NCBI GenBank assembly: GCA_005765155.1 | Contig: VCCP01000001.1 | Coordinates: 5,828,001-5,892,000, forward strand | Origin: Zelopaecilomyces penicillatus | Taxonomy: Eukaryota; Ascomycota; Sordariomycetes; Hypocreales; Pseudodiploosporaceae | Direction: 5' to 3' | DNA length: 64,000 nt | Shown here: positions 34,124-45,900 of the stretch, in pieces | How the letters are laid out: each line of letters begins with the position of its first letter | Position numbering within the stretch: position 1 is the stretch's first letter | Notes under the pieces: model-generated | Databases searched by the model: none | What the model saw: only the letters and a program-made list of their open reading frames with translations | Told to the model about the DNA's origin: nothing | Program-made: the position numbers and the translations under genes

Positions 34124-35525
34124 GAACGAGAGCGGCAAGAGTGCTAGTGGCGGCGGGATGATCAGTGAAAAGAGCTTGCGGCCAGATATATGAGTTGTGA
34201 GGTTTTCAGGAGCTAGACCTGTGCCGTTGGCGCTGAGTGGCGAAATATAACTGGCCTAAGACGCAGGGTAAAAGCGGGCTGGGACTGATCCCATACTAGT
34301 TGCGTCGAGGATGATCAGAGAGCGGTTCCCACGGGCAGACTGTAAGGTGCAAAGCCCACGACAGCAGCGCGTGAAAGTGCGGAGAGGGGGTTGTTGACAC
34401 GGGTAGCAACGGAAGGATGGCCAATAGATGCTATCTCAAAGGTTGGTGTATATGCAGTTGCGGCTCCGGTCCCACGCTCCAGGATCTTGGGAATGCAATG
34501 GGGGGATGGGGTACGCCCCAAGGTTTTTGTTCCGTAGGGCTATAATGCCGGTCGTTTGCTCGTGAAAGTGGTCAGGGCTGATGAGCAGCAAGTTCCGTGG
34601 TCAATGGACGGTGGTGATCCTGAATCTTCTTTCGAGGCAGGGAAGCCAGAGTGATATGTATAGGACAGGGAGAAATCAATCTCATAGGACAGCGGGTGAA
34701 TAAATCCAAGAGACTATTACGGGGCCTAATAGACCATATAAGTTTCAGGATCCACACTCAAGATTTGAAAGTCGGAACGGAGGAGATCCCGCTTCATTCA
34801 AGCCGATAGATCGATGGTGCTGGTTTCCGGGGCGGCGTCGCCGTCAAAAGTGTAAAGGGGAGGAAAGATGGTCTGTCGTTCCAGATGGTAGGCAGAAGCG
34901 TATGGCTAGTGAGGTTGTAAGCTAATACTGGGGTCTTGAGAATGAAGCTAAAGCTCTGACAGAGATGAACGAAGAGGAGCCAGCAGAAGAAAAATTAAGC
35001 CAGTGTAATGACATGAGATGAGGTAGGTGATCCTCGTGGGCATCAATCGCTTATCATAGTACAGGATGCATGTAAGAACGATGACAAAAGACGGATAGTG
35101 ACGATTATGGTGATAGTACGGATACATCTAGACTCGTACCGATGCAGTGAGGCATTGAATGAGGAGCCGGAGCATACCATAGTACATTGGGGTGGTGTAT
35201 GACCGGGAGTGGTGTGTAGACAACGTATGTGGCCTCGGTAGAGCAGGGGGGGAGGGTGTGGGGGTGGATGAATGAACAACAAAGCTGCTAACAAGGAGGA
35301 GGTATAGCCAAATTCTTACTGGATGTACCAGTAACAGTTATTTCGTACTCCTATCATCATTGGATGAAGCTGTTGGTCTGTCTCGTCTTCTCCTGTACTG
35401 TACACATGTAAGCTCACCCTGAAGCTACGAATGGGAGACTAGGGTCAAAACAGGCGTGAGAGTTTTGGACGGAGAGCAGTGAGCAGCCCCAGTAGGATAA
35501 GAGGAATTCATCAGAAATCAGATGC

Positions 35526-35553
35526 GCGTGTGTACATGCTTGTACACACACGC
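35526..35553. repeat. Short inverted repeat (possible hairpin)
   Basis: The arms GCGTGTGTACA and TGTACACACACGC are separated by TGCT. They are perfectly complementary except for one extra AC step in the right arm. Confidence 0.7.
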
Positions 35554-36632
35554 ACATACACAAAATGCAACCCTGCATCACACAGGATGCGGACCGTATC
35601 TCGTTGATACCCATTCAGGGCAGGCTGTATGCGCGTGCGTCCATCAGGAACCAAGGTACCTATCAATTGTGTCTGCGTGGCGCCACACGAGACTGGACAG
35701 CAGGACCCTGTCAAGAAAGCATAACCGTGAGATGGGCAAGAAAAGCAACGACTCGGAGGGGCAGCCAGCCAGTAGGCATGTTTCGTCCAAGGCCGAAGTA
35801 AGATGGCAGATGTCAGCAAGCCCTCCGAGAGAGACACCGCGGTGGGAGCTCTTGTCACTGTCTTGTCCCTCTCGTTGTTTTTGCTTGTGCGTCCCCGTCG
35901 TCCCCAATCTCGTCCTCCTCCTCTCTCAGGTATGGAGAGACGCAGACGCACACACTTCGTGGCAAAGTCTCAGGGACGGGCCAGAACCCTGGTTCTTTCA
36001 CGATTGCGCTCGCAGCTGATGTGCGCTGTAGGTAGGTAGGCTGTACGGAGTAGTCTGTATCTAGATCGTACCCCCACAGGTTGGTTGCTGGTCTTTCTTT
36101 CAGCTCAGTAGTAGCCTGCTCTGTCTTGGCTTCTGGGCATTGCATCTAGCAGCAGCAGTGATTGATGAGTACATTCTGAGCGGAGCAATTGCGAGTGATG
36201 GGAGGGGTTCGAGCCTGCCAGGGCAGGGCGCCAGTCGAAGTTGCCCGCTACCTGATGGATTTCGATGCTGTCGAGCCCGAGTAGCGGGCGTTCGAATTTT
36301 CTTCCCTGGTAATTCCCTGTACCGGTCATACATGATACATGATATGTACCTGATGCTCCGAACGAATGGGCAACGACATGTGGTTTTTGCTTGAGCAAAA
36401 CGGCGAGACACGATGCAGGCCCGTTGCCAGAACCACTCTCGTACCAGGGGAGAGGAGAACTGGCCAGTACAAAGGCCAGCCACTACTGTGGGAAGCAAGG
36501 ACCAGTTGACTGGGCCATAGAAGGCATCTACGACGGCCGCTCTCTGTTCCCCAAGTCAGCTAAACCAGGCAAGTACCCCAGAGATACTTTGGCCTCCTGA
36601 GTGTTTAGGCACCTTTCAACACCCAAAGCATT

Positions 36633-36797
36633 ACCTACTTGGTACCTTACACAAGTTTCAACCAAGGTACTAGGACAATACCACCAACACCTGGCAGCAC
36701 GCAAATCCTGTATTGCCAGACATCGTGTCGGCACTGGTTCTAATCAACACATTGCATGCCAGGACGTAACGGCTATGGCTAGGTACCTACTTGGTAC
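36633..36797. repeat. Direct repeat of ACCTACTTGGTAC, 152 bp apart
   Basis: The 13-mer occurs at 36633-36645 and 36785-36797. Between them are further AAGGTAC/GGTACC variants, so the segment is a small cluster of GGTACC-centred motifs. Confidence 0.7.
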
Positions 36798-36894
36798 TCA
36801 GAATGTTGCTTTATGAGGTACCTTATATAGGAGCCTATCCACATCTGTACCAGTCAATGGTGCGTGATTGAGCGATGCTGTGATGCGGTTATCG

Positions 36895-36921
36895 CCCCCC
36901 CCCCCCCCCCCCCCCCCCCCC
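36895..36921. repeat. Homopolymer C27
   Basis: A second run of exactly 27 C, followed by A and six more C. Intergenic. Confidence 0.9.
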
Positions 36922-38921
36922 ACCCCCCAGCCTGCCCTGTTTGGCCTGTAGGGTATTGCCCACATGTACTTGCCTTAGGTAGGTACACCTACTACACCTA
37001 CTGCACCTACTACAACTACTGGAGTAGTATTGAACGTAGTGGGACCCCGGGACAAGGCCAGTACAAGCAATGCAGCAGGGCCTGTACATCGTGCACGGTC
37101 GGCGGCCCCCAGCGCAGGGTCCAGAGTTGCACTGGCGGGTGTTACGCCGCTGAGAGGGACTTGGGTTTCTCAGCCTGCTAAGTATAGCCAGCGGTGGCTT
37201 GCGCAGGCCCGCTACTCTGTCGGCCCGGCAGGCAATGTACCTCGGGGCTCGAATGCCATTGCACGCAACTCCTCTCATGCATCATGGCAAGACTCATACC
37301 AGCTTTTTGGTGTGATTCCATACACTTACATGCTACATGTTGGTGGGCTTTTTCAGTCACCCAACGCACCAACAATATTGGCAACCTCCTTGGGTTTGTA
37401 TCGATACACCAGTTTTTCATCACGGAGTGGGTCTAAACGGTTACGTTGATGGCACGACAACGACTCAGCATCACACCAGCCTCATCATACGGGCAGGTAC
37501 AGGTACGGTAGTTACCAGAGTTTGTTGGCACTCATGAACCCGTGTGCTCATCTGGGATCCCTAACGGACGTGCGTCGTCCCTCCTCCTGGTTTCGCCGCC
37601 ACTTTGCATCCTTCTCAAAACAGTCAAGCCTACTGTCTGTCATTGGTGATACCCACACCCCTTCTTTCGCTTCTTCCCACCACTGAAATATTATATCGGC
37701 GTGTCTTGCCATGCTGCTGTCATGGAGCGCATGCACAAACTAACGGCGGGTTGACGTTGGGGGCTGGCCAGACATAACGCCAACAGGCAATCATTGATGG
37801 CCAAGCCCAGCCAGGAATCTGCCAACATCGATGCATGGGATCCCTCGATGCCTTTAATGCTAACCTAGGTGAAAGCCAAGTACTGCTAGTAGGTGCTGAA
37901 TGAAGACAGACACCACACTTTGATGGTGACAGAATGCAGCACACATTGTCAGGCCTTTAGCACCTCGGAGATTGCCCACCATGGCGCTAGTGTACCTGTC
38001 ACGAAAGGATGCTGTTCAAAATCTCCGACTTAGACACACATGAGATATACTTGTGCTCACCAGTAGAGAAGAGGGGTTGACCGGTGTGTTTTTGCTTGCC
38101 ACCTGTCAGCATTCTAGATGGTAATTACAGCAAACGTCTGTATTTCTACATGATTTCATGTATTTATAGACTCGCTGATCGAGTCTGTAATTTTGTGAGA
38201 AAAGGCGATGATTTACATTTGACGTCGAGGTTGTAAAACTGGCATTTCGGAAGGTCCAGTACATCCGTTGAAGCTTGGCTGAACTAATTGTAGTTAGCCT
38301 GTGCAATCCAAGGTGCTTACCCACCTAAGGCAGATACTGAAAGTAGACATGATCTAGGATCTCCTTTTGATGCCGTCACTGATATTATGTATGTGTGGAA
38401 GTAAGTCGGTTTGATGTGGGAGGCATTTAGGTAATTAGTACAGATTCCGTTTCTTAGTTGAGGATTTACGGTAAGCATACGAGCAATGAAAAGCCATGAT
38501 AGGAGGATGAATAACTACTGGTTCTCCGCAAAGTTGCTAGCAGATAATATCAGTCGCTAAATATTAGGCAGCAACATTTGGATCATGTCGTGCTGCTGGG
38601 AGAATTGGTGCCACTCTACCGAGTAGACTAGATCATCATCCTCATAACTTCATCATCATAGCTTTGCAAAGCCAAGAAGTTACGGGTCCCACCACCCTCT
38701 TCGCTATGCCGTCCGTTCGCCTGATCGATGTTGCTTTAACTGATCGCGCCAGGACAGGAGACTGCAGTAGTATCCCTGCTGGCAACTTGCCAAGGGTGTG
38801 GATCCCGACACGGGAGTCCTAACCTGGCGCCTCGGAAGCTCCCTTGCACCCTGAACCATGCCGTCAAAGTCGGAGCTTGTTACTGCGTAGTGTGTTTTAG
38901 TCTGCCGACAACTTGCAGAGC

Positions 38922-38990
38922 GTGTGTGTGTGTGTGTGTGTGTATGCTTGCGCGTATGAATACACTAACACACACACACACACACACACA
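38922..38990. repeat. Inverted (GT)11 ... (AC)11 microsatellite pair
   Basis: (GT)11 at 38922-38943 and (AC)11 plus A at 38968-38990 flank a 24-nt spacer, giving a potential 22-bp stem. Both arms can also take Z-DNA form. Confidence 0.9.
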
Positions 38991-39929
38991 AGCTCGATCA
39001 CTCACTCACGCTCGTTCCTGGGCTGTCCACCCACCTCTCGTCTCTGCTGACGCCGTTTAGCCTGTTCGGGTATAGCGGGCATCTCGCTCCATACCGTCGG
39101 TCATCCCCGATTTGGTGTGTTTGCTAACTCAAGATGGGATTGCTTGATTAAAAGAAGGCTGCAAAGTTGGCGGCCACATCGAGATGGTGTTTGCTTGGTT
39201 CAATTGATGCATATTAGCCGTTATATAACTGTCATGAGAAAGGCACTTGCTTTCATGCAACCGGACTGATAGTGCGTCAGCCCTTCTCCTTCTCTCCTTC
39301 GACGTCGTTGGTCAGGACAAATGAAAGGCCCGGTCTCCGGCCCAGGTATAACCCATTGTGCCTACCTTTACACATGCTTACAACTGGCATGTCGTAGCGC
39401 CCCGCCACTGCCACGGTAGCCGTACCTGTAAAAGAGAGAGCGAGCCAATGACACAAGGCCCCCTCCCCCCTCCTCCTAACCAAAAAGAGGGTGCAGGTCA
39501 CGGGCGTCAGCAGCATCCCAGCTTCGCGGTTTTCCGGTCTCGAAATCGTTCCTTTTTCCAATGTCTTCATGCACACATCTGCCCCGTACCTGTACCGTAC
39601 CTGTTGCTGTTGTTGCTGTTAGCGTCTAGCGTCATGTGGGATAGGGCCTCCGGTGAGAATTAATAAAAAAATATGAGATTTGACCTTGCACTTTCTACTA
39701 GTAGGAGTTGATTTGCACACACCGCCGCTGTCTCGTCTACAGGGCGGGCGCTACGCATGATTGTAGTGAATACGAATCCTCTGGCTTCATTATGTTCCAA
39801 TACTAAATACATTCCAGGACCTCTCTAGTACTTACCTGTTTTTACTTTGTCTAACTTCTGCATGCTAGAAATTAGGATGCTACGCTATTATGATAAACGT
39901 CATTTCATTTCTAATAGGAGGTGACGTCT

Positions 39930-39967
39930 GTTATGGCTCGCCATAACTAATTATGGCTAATTATGGC
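39930..39967. repeat. Perfect palindrome plus 10-bp tandem pair
   Basis: GTTATGGC-TC-GCCATAAC (39930-39947) has 8-bp perfect arms. It is followed directly by two copies of TAATTATGGC (39948-39967), which share the ATGGC core. Confidence 0.85.
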
Positions 39968-42900
39968 GTCGATTTCTTAATATCTATCCAGTCCCACCCA
40001 CCCTCATGAAAGTGCGTAGGTAACTGAATTGCACAAGCGATACCCGCAAGTCTAGTCATCCGAGGTGAGCCGGTTTCATCTCCTAGCCAAACCGTGCCGA
40101 TGCGAACCTAATCGCCGTCCGCATACATGATTCGACTAGCCTACTTCGCATCTACGATGCTGTCTGGGTGATCCCCCGGGACCATCGTTCGGCACATAAT
40201 GCCTAAAACTGCCTCCAAGGAACAGTATGTACGTACAAGGACAAAATCGGGGCGGTTCAAGTAGGTCTGTGGACATCAGTGGTGCCCGTTGTGGATCAAG
40301 CTTTGGAAAAATGGAAGCTCCAGATTCGCGGCCGCTTTCCCGATAGGCGCACAATTGCTGTGCGTCTAGACATTACGGTGCGATACGATGATGACATGCC
40401 AAGTATAGCTATGTACATTCCAGGAAGTCCTGGTGCCTGTTGAAGTTTTATGGATGGATGTACGTGGTACTGACGATACTGCACTGTATGTTTTGATGAC
40501 CACCGCTGGATGGTGCGCTGGTGATGGCGGTTTGATGATGCCAAGTTGCCAAACAACGCCCGTCAGAGACTCTTGAGGCGCTGGAGCTGGGCCTCGACCC
40601 CCCTATTAGGGCTGGGGGCCAGTGAGTTGCTCCGGAGTTCGACAGGTTGGTCGGGGAGTATGCGGGATGCAAGGGACCCTGTTCCATCTGTAACGCTGTG
40701 ATGTGTATGCAGAGCATTAGCCCAAAAACTAGACCAGAACGCCGGCTTGGTCGATCTGGCCATGCCGGCGAAGCACTGATGCGCAGCCGGGGGCCTGGAA
40801 AGAATGGCTGCTGTGTCGGGTATGGATGTTCCCGACGTCAGCCCCTTATGGGCACGCCCCGACCTTCCTCACAGGTACAGGGCCGCCGGCATCAATCCAC
40901 ACGTTTTGCTACGTGCTACCTCCCTACTACTAAACAGGTAGTGCGAAGTACCGCAGAGAGTGTGGACGTGTGCTTTGTAAACATAAATCAACTTGGATGA
41001 TTGTATGTGCGAAGCAGTCGAGGTACCTGGTAGTAGTTGTCTTCAACTGCTATACTTGTAATTACTGCATCCATGCGGAAGGGCAAGACCCTGGCAACTG
41101 GGTAGATCACCGTTCCTACCTTGTTGACCCTTGGTGATGCTGAGTGGGTAGATGCCTGCCGGCCAGCAACTGTACCACAATGGCCTTGACATCCGTCCCA
41201 GATAGGACATTTGAAAAACAACAGCAAGTTCCCGAGTAGCCTACTATTCCACAGAGCTTGTAAAAGACGCTGGTAGAGCCACAGTCGCCACGGATACCAC
41301 CTTGGCACTATAGTGGTCTATCTTAGTACCTGTAGTAGTACTCGGTAGGTATTACTTGATCCAGCTGCTGCAGAGATGATCTCCAGCGCACTTGCTTCCC
41401 CACGATTAACCGGGGCAGACCCACCAAGGGCTTCACATAAACAGGTGGTACATGTAATACTACGTACATATCTATAGGTTATAAGTGTGCCAAAAACGGC
41501 AACTGTCAGAAGTGGTACGAATACGGCCGCCGCGTCTGATACTACTAGTGGAAGGCGCGACAGCCGTCCAACTTCTATCCATCCAATTTCCAGTCTATCT
41601 ACTCCGTACGTACGCAACGGTCAAGCTGGCCATCCATTTTCCAAGCCAGGGACGTCCTCAACTACAGCACCCATTGGCTAGTACCGTATAAACTATAATT
41701 TTCAAGGAAACATCACAATAGAGCTAGCGTGCTGGCCATCAGTTGCCTGCCCATTTCTCGACATGCGCCACCTCCAATCGCGGCATATCGGATATCGCGC
41801 CTGTCAGACTGGCTGGTCGCCATGCACGGCGTGACGGAGTGGCATGGTCTCGACTAAACTGGAACTAGGTGGGTATGCATCAACTTTTTGGGGGCCCTGC
41901 AGCTCTTTTTTTTGGTGCGCTGATCTCTAGTGTGAGCAATGATTGTCAGCTTGTCTAGAAGGAGTATAGAGATGATGGGAAATGGCTAATTATTAGGTAC
42001 GGCGTCTTGTGCATGCTATACAGAAAGTTCAAGTAGCTCTGGTGTGTGCCCGTACATGCGAATCTGAATACGAAGTCTAAGCTATACTTTAGTATGTGTC
42101 TGTGTGAGGGTTGGGCAATGGCATGTGGGATAAGGATAGTGTGTCTTGTAGGCTCGGAACCTAGGGTCGTGTATTACGTACGGTGTGTTGGCGAGTTAGG
42201 GCCAGTTGTTGAGAGATTATATTCCGTCGGCACCTTGGCCATGATGGGATGAACAGGCTGGGGTCCCTGGGCACAAAAAAGCTCCAGTCAGTCCTCCAAA
42301 TATGCCAACCGGGATTATACATAGTGGTGTCAGAGCAGCCAATGGCTGCCTCGTGTGTGGCTAGTAATAGCGGGAACGCCTCGTTCATGCCGCCGCCGAC
42401 ATCAACGCCTCTAAGCACTGGGGTTGCGGCGCAAACCCAACGTGCCAGACTCTTCCCAGTCTTGCCATGGCCCCTCCATCACGATATCAGCCCTTCAGTC
42501 AGACTTTGGCGTCCTTCACCGCATTGTTGATGAAAGCTGTCAAGATGTCAAAATGGGGTGTGCAGCCCATCGTCGACCTGCCTGACGTCCATTGTCCGAT
42601 ACTAACGCTCAATTGCGCCGAGACCAGCCGATTAGGGCTGTCAAGTTCAAATTGCCCGCAACAGCCGACAGACGTTGGTTGCTTGTACATCTCAACATCA
42701 AGTGAGATGCGACGGCGAAAATGACGGTCCGGAAAAAGAAACCACTCGCAGTTGAGGAGGGGGCGATGCACCTTACAAAGTTGCAATGACGCCAACGTTT
42801 CCTTTTGAAGTAAACCTCGAATGAACCATCACCAAAAGATTAAAGGGTGGATACAATGCCATCATAGGCAAGTACCTAAGGTATAGTACCTCCTACTTGT

Positions 42901-45900
42901 GGAACCTACCCACCTGCGTCAGTCCTTAGGCAAGCAGCACCTACCTTCATACTTCTACTCCGCTAAAAGTAGGTACAATTACCTAACGTAATTAAGCGTT
43001 TGGAAGGGGGCAATGGGAAGGCAGAGGTGATTACTTTTGACGCCAGATATCTTGCCCACTTTGTAACCGAACCCCATCTTTACTTTTGTCACGCATTGGG
43101 GCAATGTGCCATGTATTAGTGTCAAGGTACCTGGTATAGAGACTGCTCCTTAGCCTACCTACCTACTTTAGTACATAGCACAATGCACCTAGTAATCCCT
43201 ACCTGGTACTAACGCACCAAGATTATCAAAGGAAAGCAACGCCTAATGTCCCCCAGAACACGTGCCTAGATCGGATGAGCCAGCAACCCGGACCGTGGGA
43301 GCTCGGAAGGATGGATCCAGCCTATAGGGCAGTCATGGCCGCCGGCAATACTTTCCTATACCCCAATTATGGACTTTAGGCCACTTCATCATACTCAAGC
43401 CCGCTCCTGAATTACTAATAGAGAGCACTCACACACACCTTTCACACAAACACAAAATCTAGACATAACCTCTTGACTCCCTAGATTCGTGGGTAAGTAG
43501 ACAAGACAACTAATCGCCTACGCCTTTTCTAAAATACTGTGGCCTTCTCTAGCGTACATATCTGTTTGGGCTAAGCTTCCTTTCATCTTGGGGTCGCCCC
43601 GATTGGCATCTTCGGCTTAAGCGGCGTTGAGCTGCACGTGTGCGTGCTACGTAAGTAAGTGCAAGCCCGAATTAGAGGAGCTTGTTTATGACAGCGATCG
43701 CTAATGTTTCTCTAATCTATGGCGAGTTGCAACTTCATCCCACTCAGGTCGCCTTAGCGTTGCAGAACCCTCTTCTGACACCGGCGCCTGATGCGTTTGT
43801 CTTTCTTGCGACTACGCCATCTGGTTCATCTCCAGCCCACCCACGCTGCCAGGACATGCCACGGGGCGCTCGGGGCACACGTCAGCAGCTTAATTAGATT
43901 ATAAATTTACATTTGGTTTATTTCCACGGGAACCCCGAAAGCGATTATGTCCCAAGCGCCAGTCCTAATTGCGCCAACCCAAAACAGTGGGCGATTTAAC
44001 TGATTACACTTGTTGCTAGGCAGGTAGGTATTTATTACTTGTTTCTCTCAAATCCGCTCTCGACGTGTCTGAGTACAATAACCACAACCTGAGTTTGGCA
44101 TACTGGGGGCCACACGTATCGTAGTCACTAATAATCAGCTATCATGACGAACTAATTACGTTTGAGCCAAGTCTAATGCGCGTAATGTATTATTAGGAAC
44201 GCTGCGCAGTCACGGAGGTTAACCCCGCCGCCGAAGTCCGACCCAGCTTTTTCAAGAACGTGGGTATTGGGCGGCGTTCGTCGGTGGCGTTTTCCTCTCA
44301 TTGAAGCGGGCGCAACACCGCCGCTCCATGAACGATTCATGACTTGTCCAATTTCTAGTCGCAACAACAATCTGATTCAGCTGTCCTATGATGAAGCACT
44401 GCACCCCATGGAGCGCATGCGAAGTAATGGCATTTACCATGCATAAACAGAAAATCCATACCACAGACTTTACGCAGGTATACCTCATCCTGCATCCGCA
44501 GACACTGAGCTCAAACCATCTAGACATGGCTAGACCGCAAATAGGGCATCGGCATTGGACTCATCAGACGAGCCATACCCGAATGAAACCCGTTGGGGAG
44601 CGAATACTGGCACTCGATCACTAAAAACCCTTACACAGCAAGTACAGACAACTGCTAGCACAATTTCAATTATACCATGCCATCCCCTTCGGACAACGTC
44701 AATGAATCCTGCAATTGGCTCAACAGCATCCCAACAACCCTAATGATTGATCGAACGAGCTAATTGAGAGGCAAAAGATACAGGTATGGGCATTTCTCAC
44801 CTTTACTAATATATTCTGTCTCACACTCTTTGCCTCAGAACCTTTATATATGTATACCGGGTGTTTCTGCCGAGCCGTTTCATGGCCGGCATTAGAAGAA
44901 CACGTATGCGCCGTCGGACATAAAGCACACATGTACAAGTACATGCATATACTCGTACCGGTATTTTCCTTGAAAAAGGACTGCATGCTTGTGTGAGGCC
45001 TTTCTTTTGCCATCCCCACTCAAAGAAAATGGGATCTCCCCTGCAGGTCAGCCTGCTGCTGTCCAGCCCCAAGAATCTTGAGGTGATTGCACCAGCTGTG
45101 TATACCGTTATACCGTTATGGCAGATAGCTTTTGGCTACAATCCTCAGTTGACAACGCACATTGCAGGCTTGCATGACTTTGAACTCTCATTGAAGTCCA
45201 TATACGCTAGTAGGCGTTAGATTGCATGAGAGTCTTAGCTTCTGCTGTTTGTATGACTCTTTGCCTTGAGTTTTTTTGCGACTGTTGATACAGTTAATTA
45301 GCGTGCCATGATATTGAGAGACCGTGTATCCTATCGCTTGGTGTCATGTTGAGAGTTATGTTTTGCATTCAAACTTTGTCTCTGTTATACGCATCAAGCG
45401 CCCCTTGATGATGGAGGCTACAAAGATGTGGTGGGGACATGGACGATTTGGGAACCGGCGTGTGTGCCATCGTCCCAAAACCAGTACCCAACACCAGGTT
45501 CATGCCCAATCTTAACCATTCTATGAGTGTAGCCCAGGGTTGGATCAGTGCATGTACCTGGTTTCGAGACGGTATGTACAGGTAGGCACTTAGCCAGTCA
45601 GATGTGACATCCCCACCTTCAAAACTCGGATCTAAGCCGAAGTGGCAGCAACGCTGCTCCTTCAGACTCTCGCTCGTTGATAACTTCATTCGCTGACCCA
45701 AAACCAACCGATGGCAATAAAGCAGCTGGGTAAGCATAGCATTTTTTTATTCGTGGCTGTTACTGTTCGCAAGAAAAGTATGGCAGACTTAGACAACACC
45801 ACAGCCGCCTGAATTTGTCCCAGTGTGGCATCTTTGCTCACCATAGCAAATGAGCTTACGGAGTACAGGTTTAACCAATTCGTTGGACTATCAGGGTTAC

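Noticed and set aside
36205..36216. GGTTCGAGCCT resembling a tRNA B box
   Set aside because: No matching T stem or acceptor stem; isolated motif.
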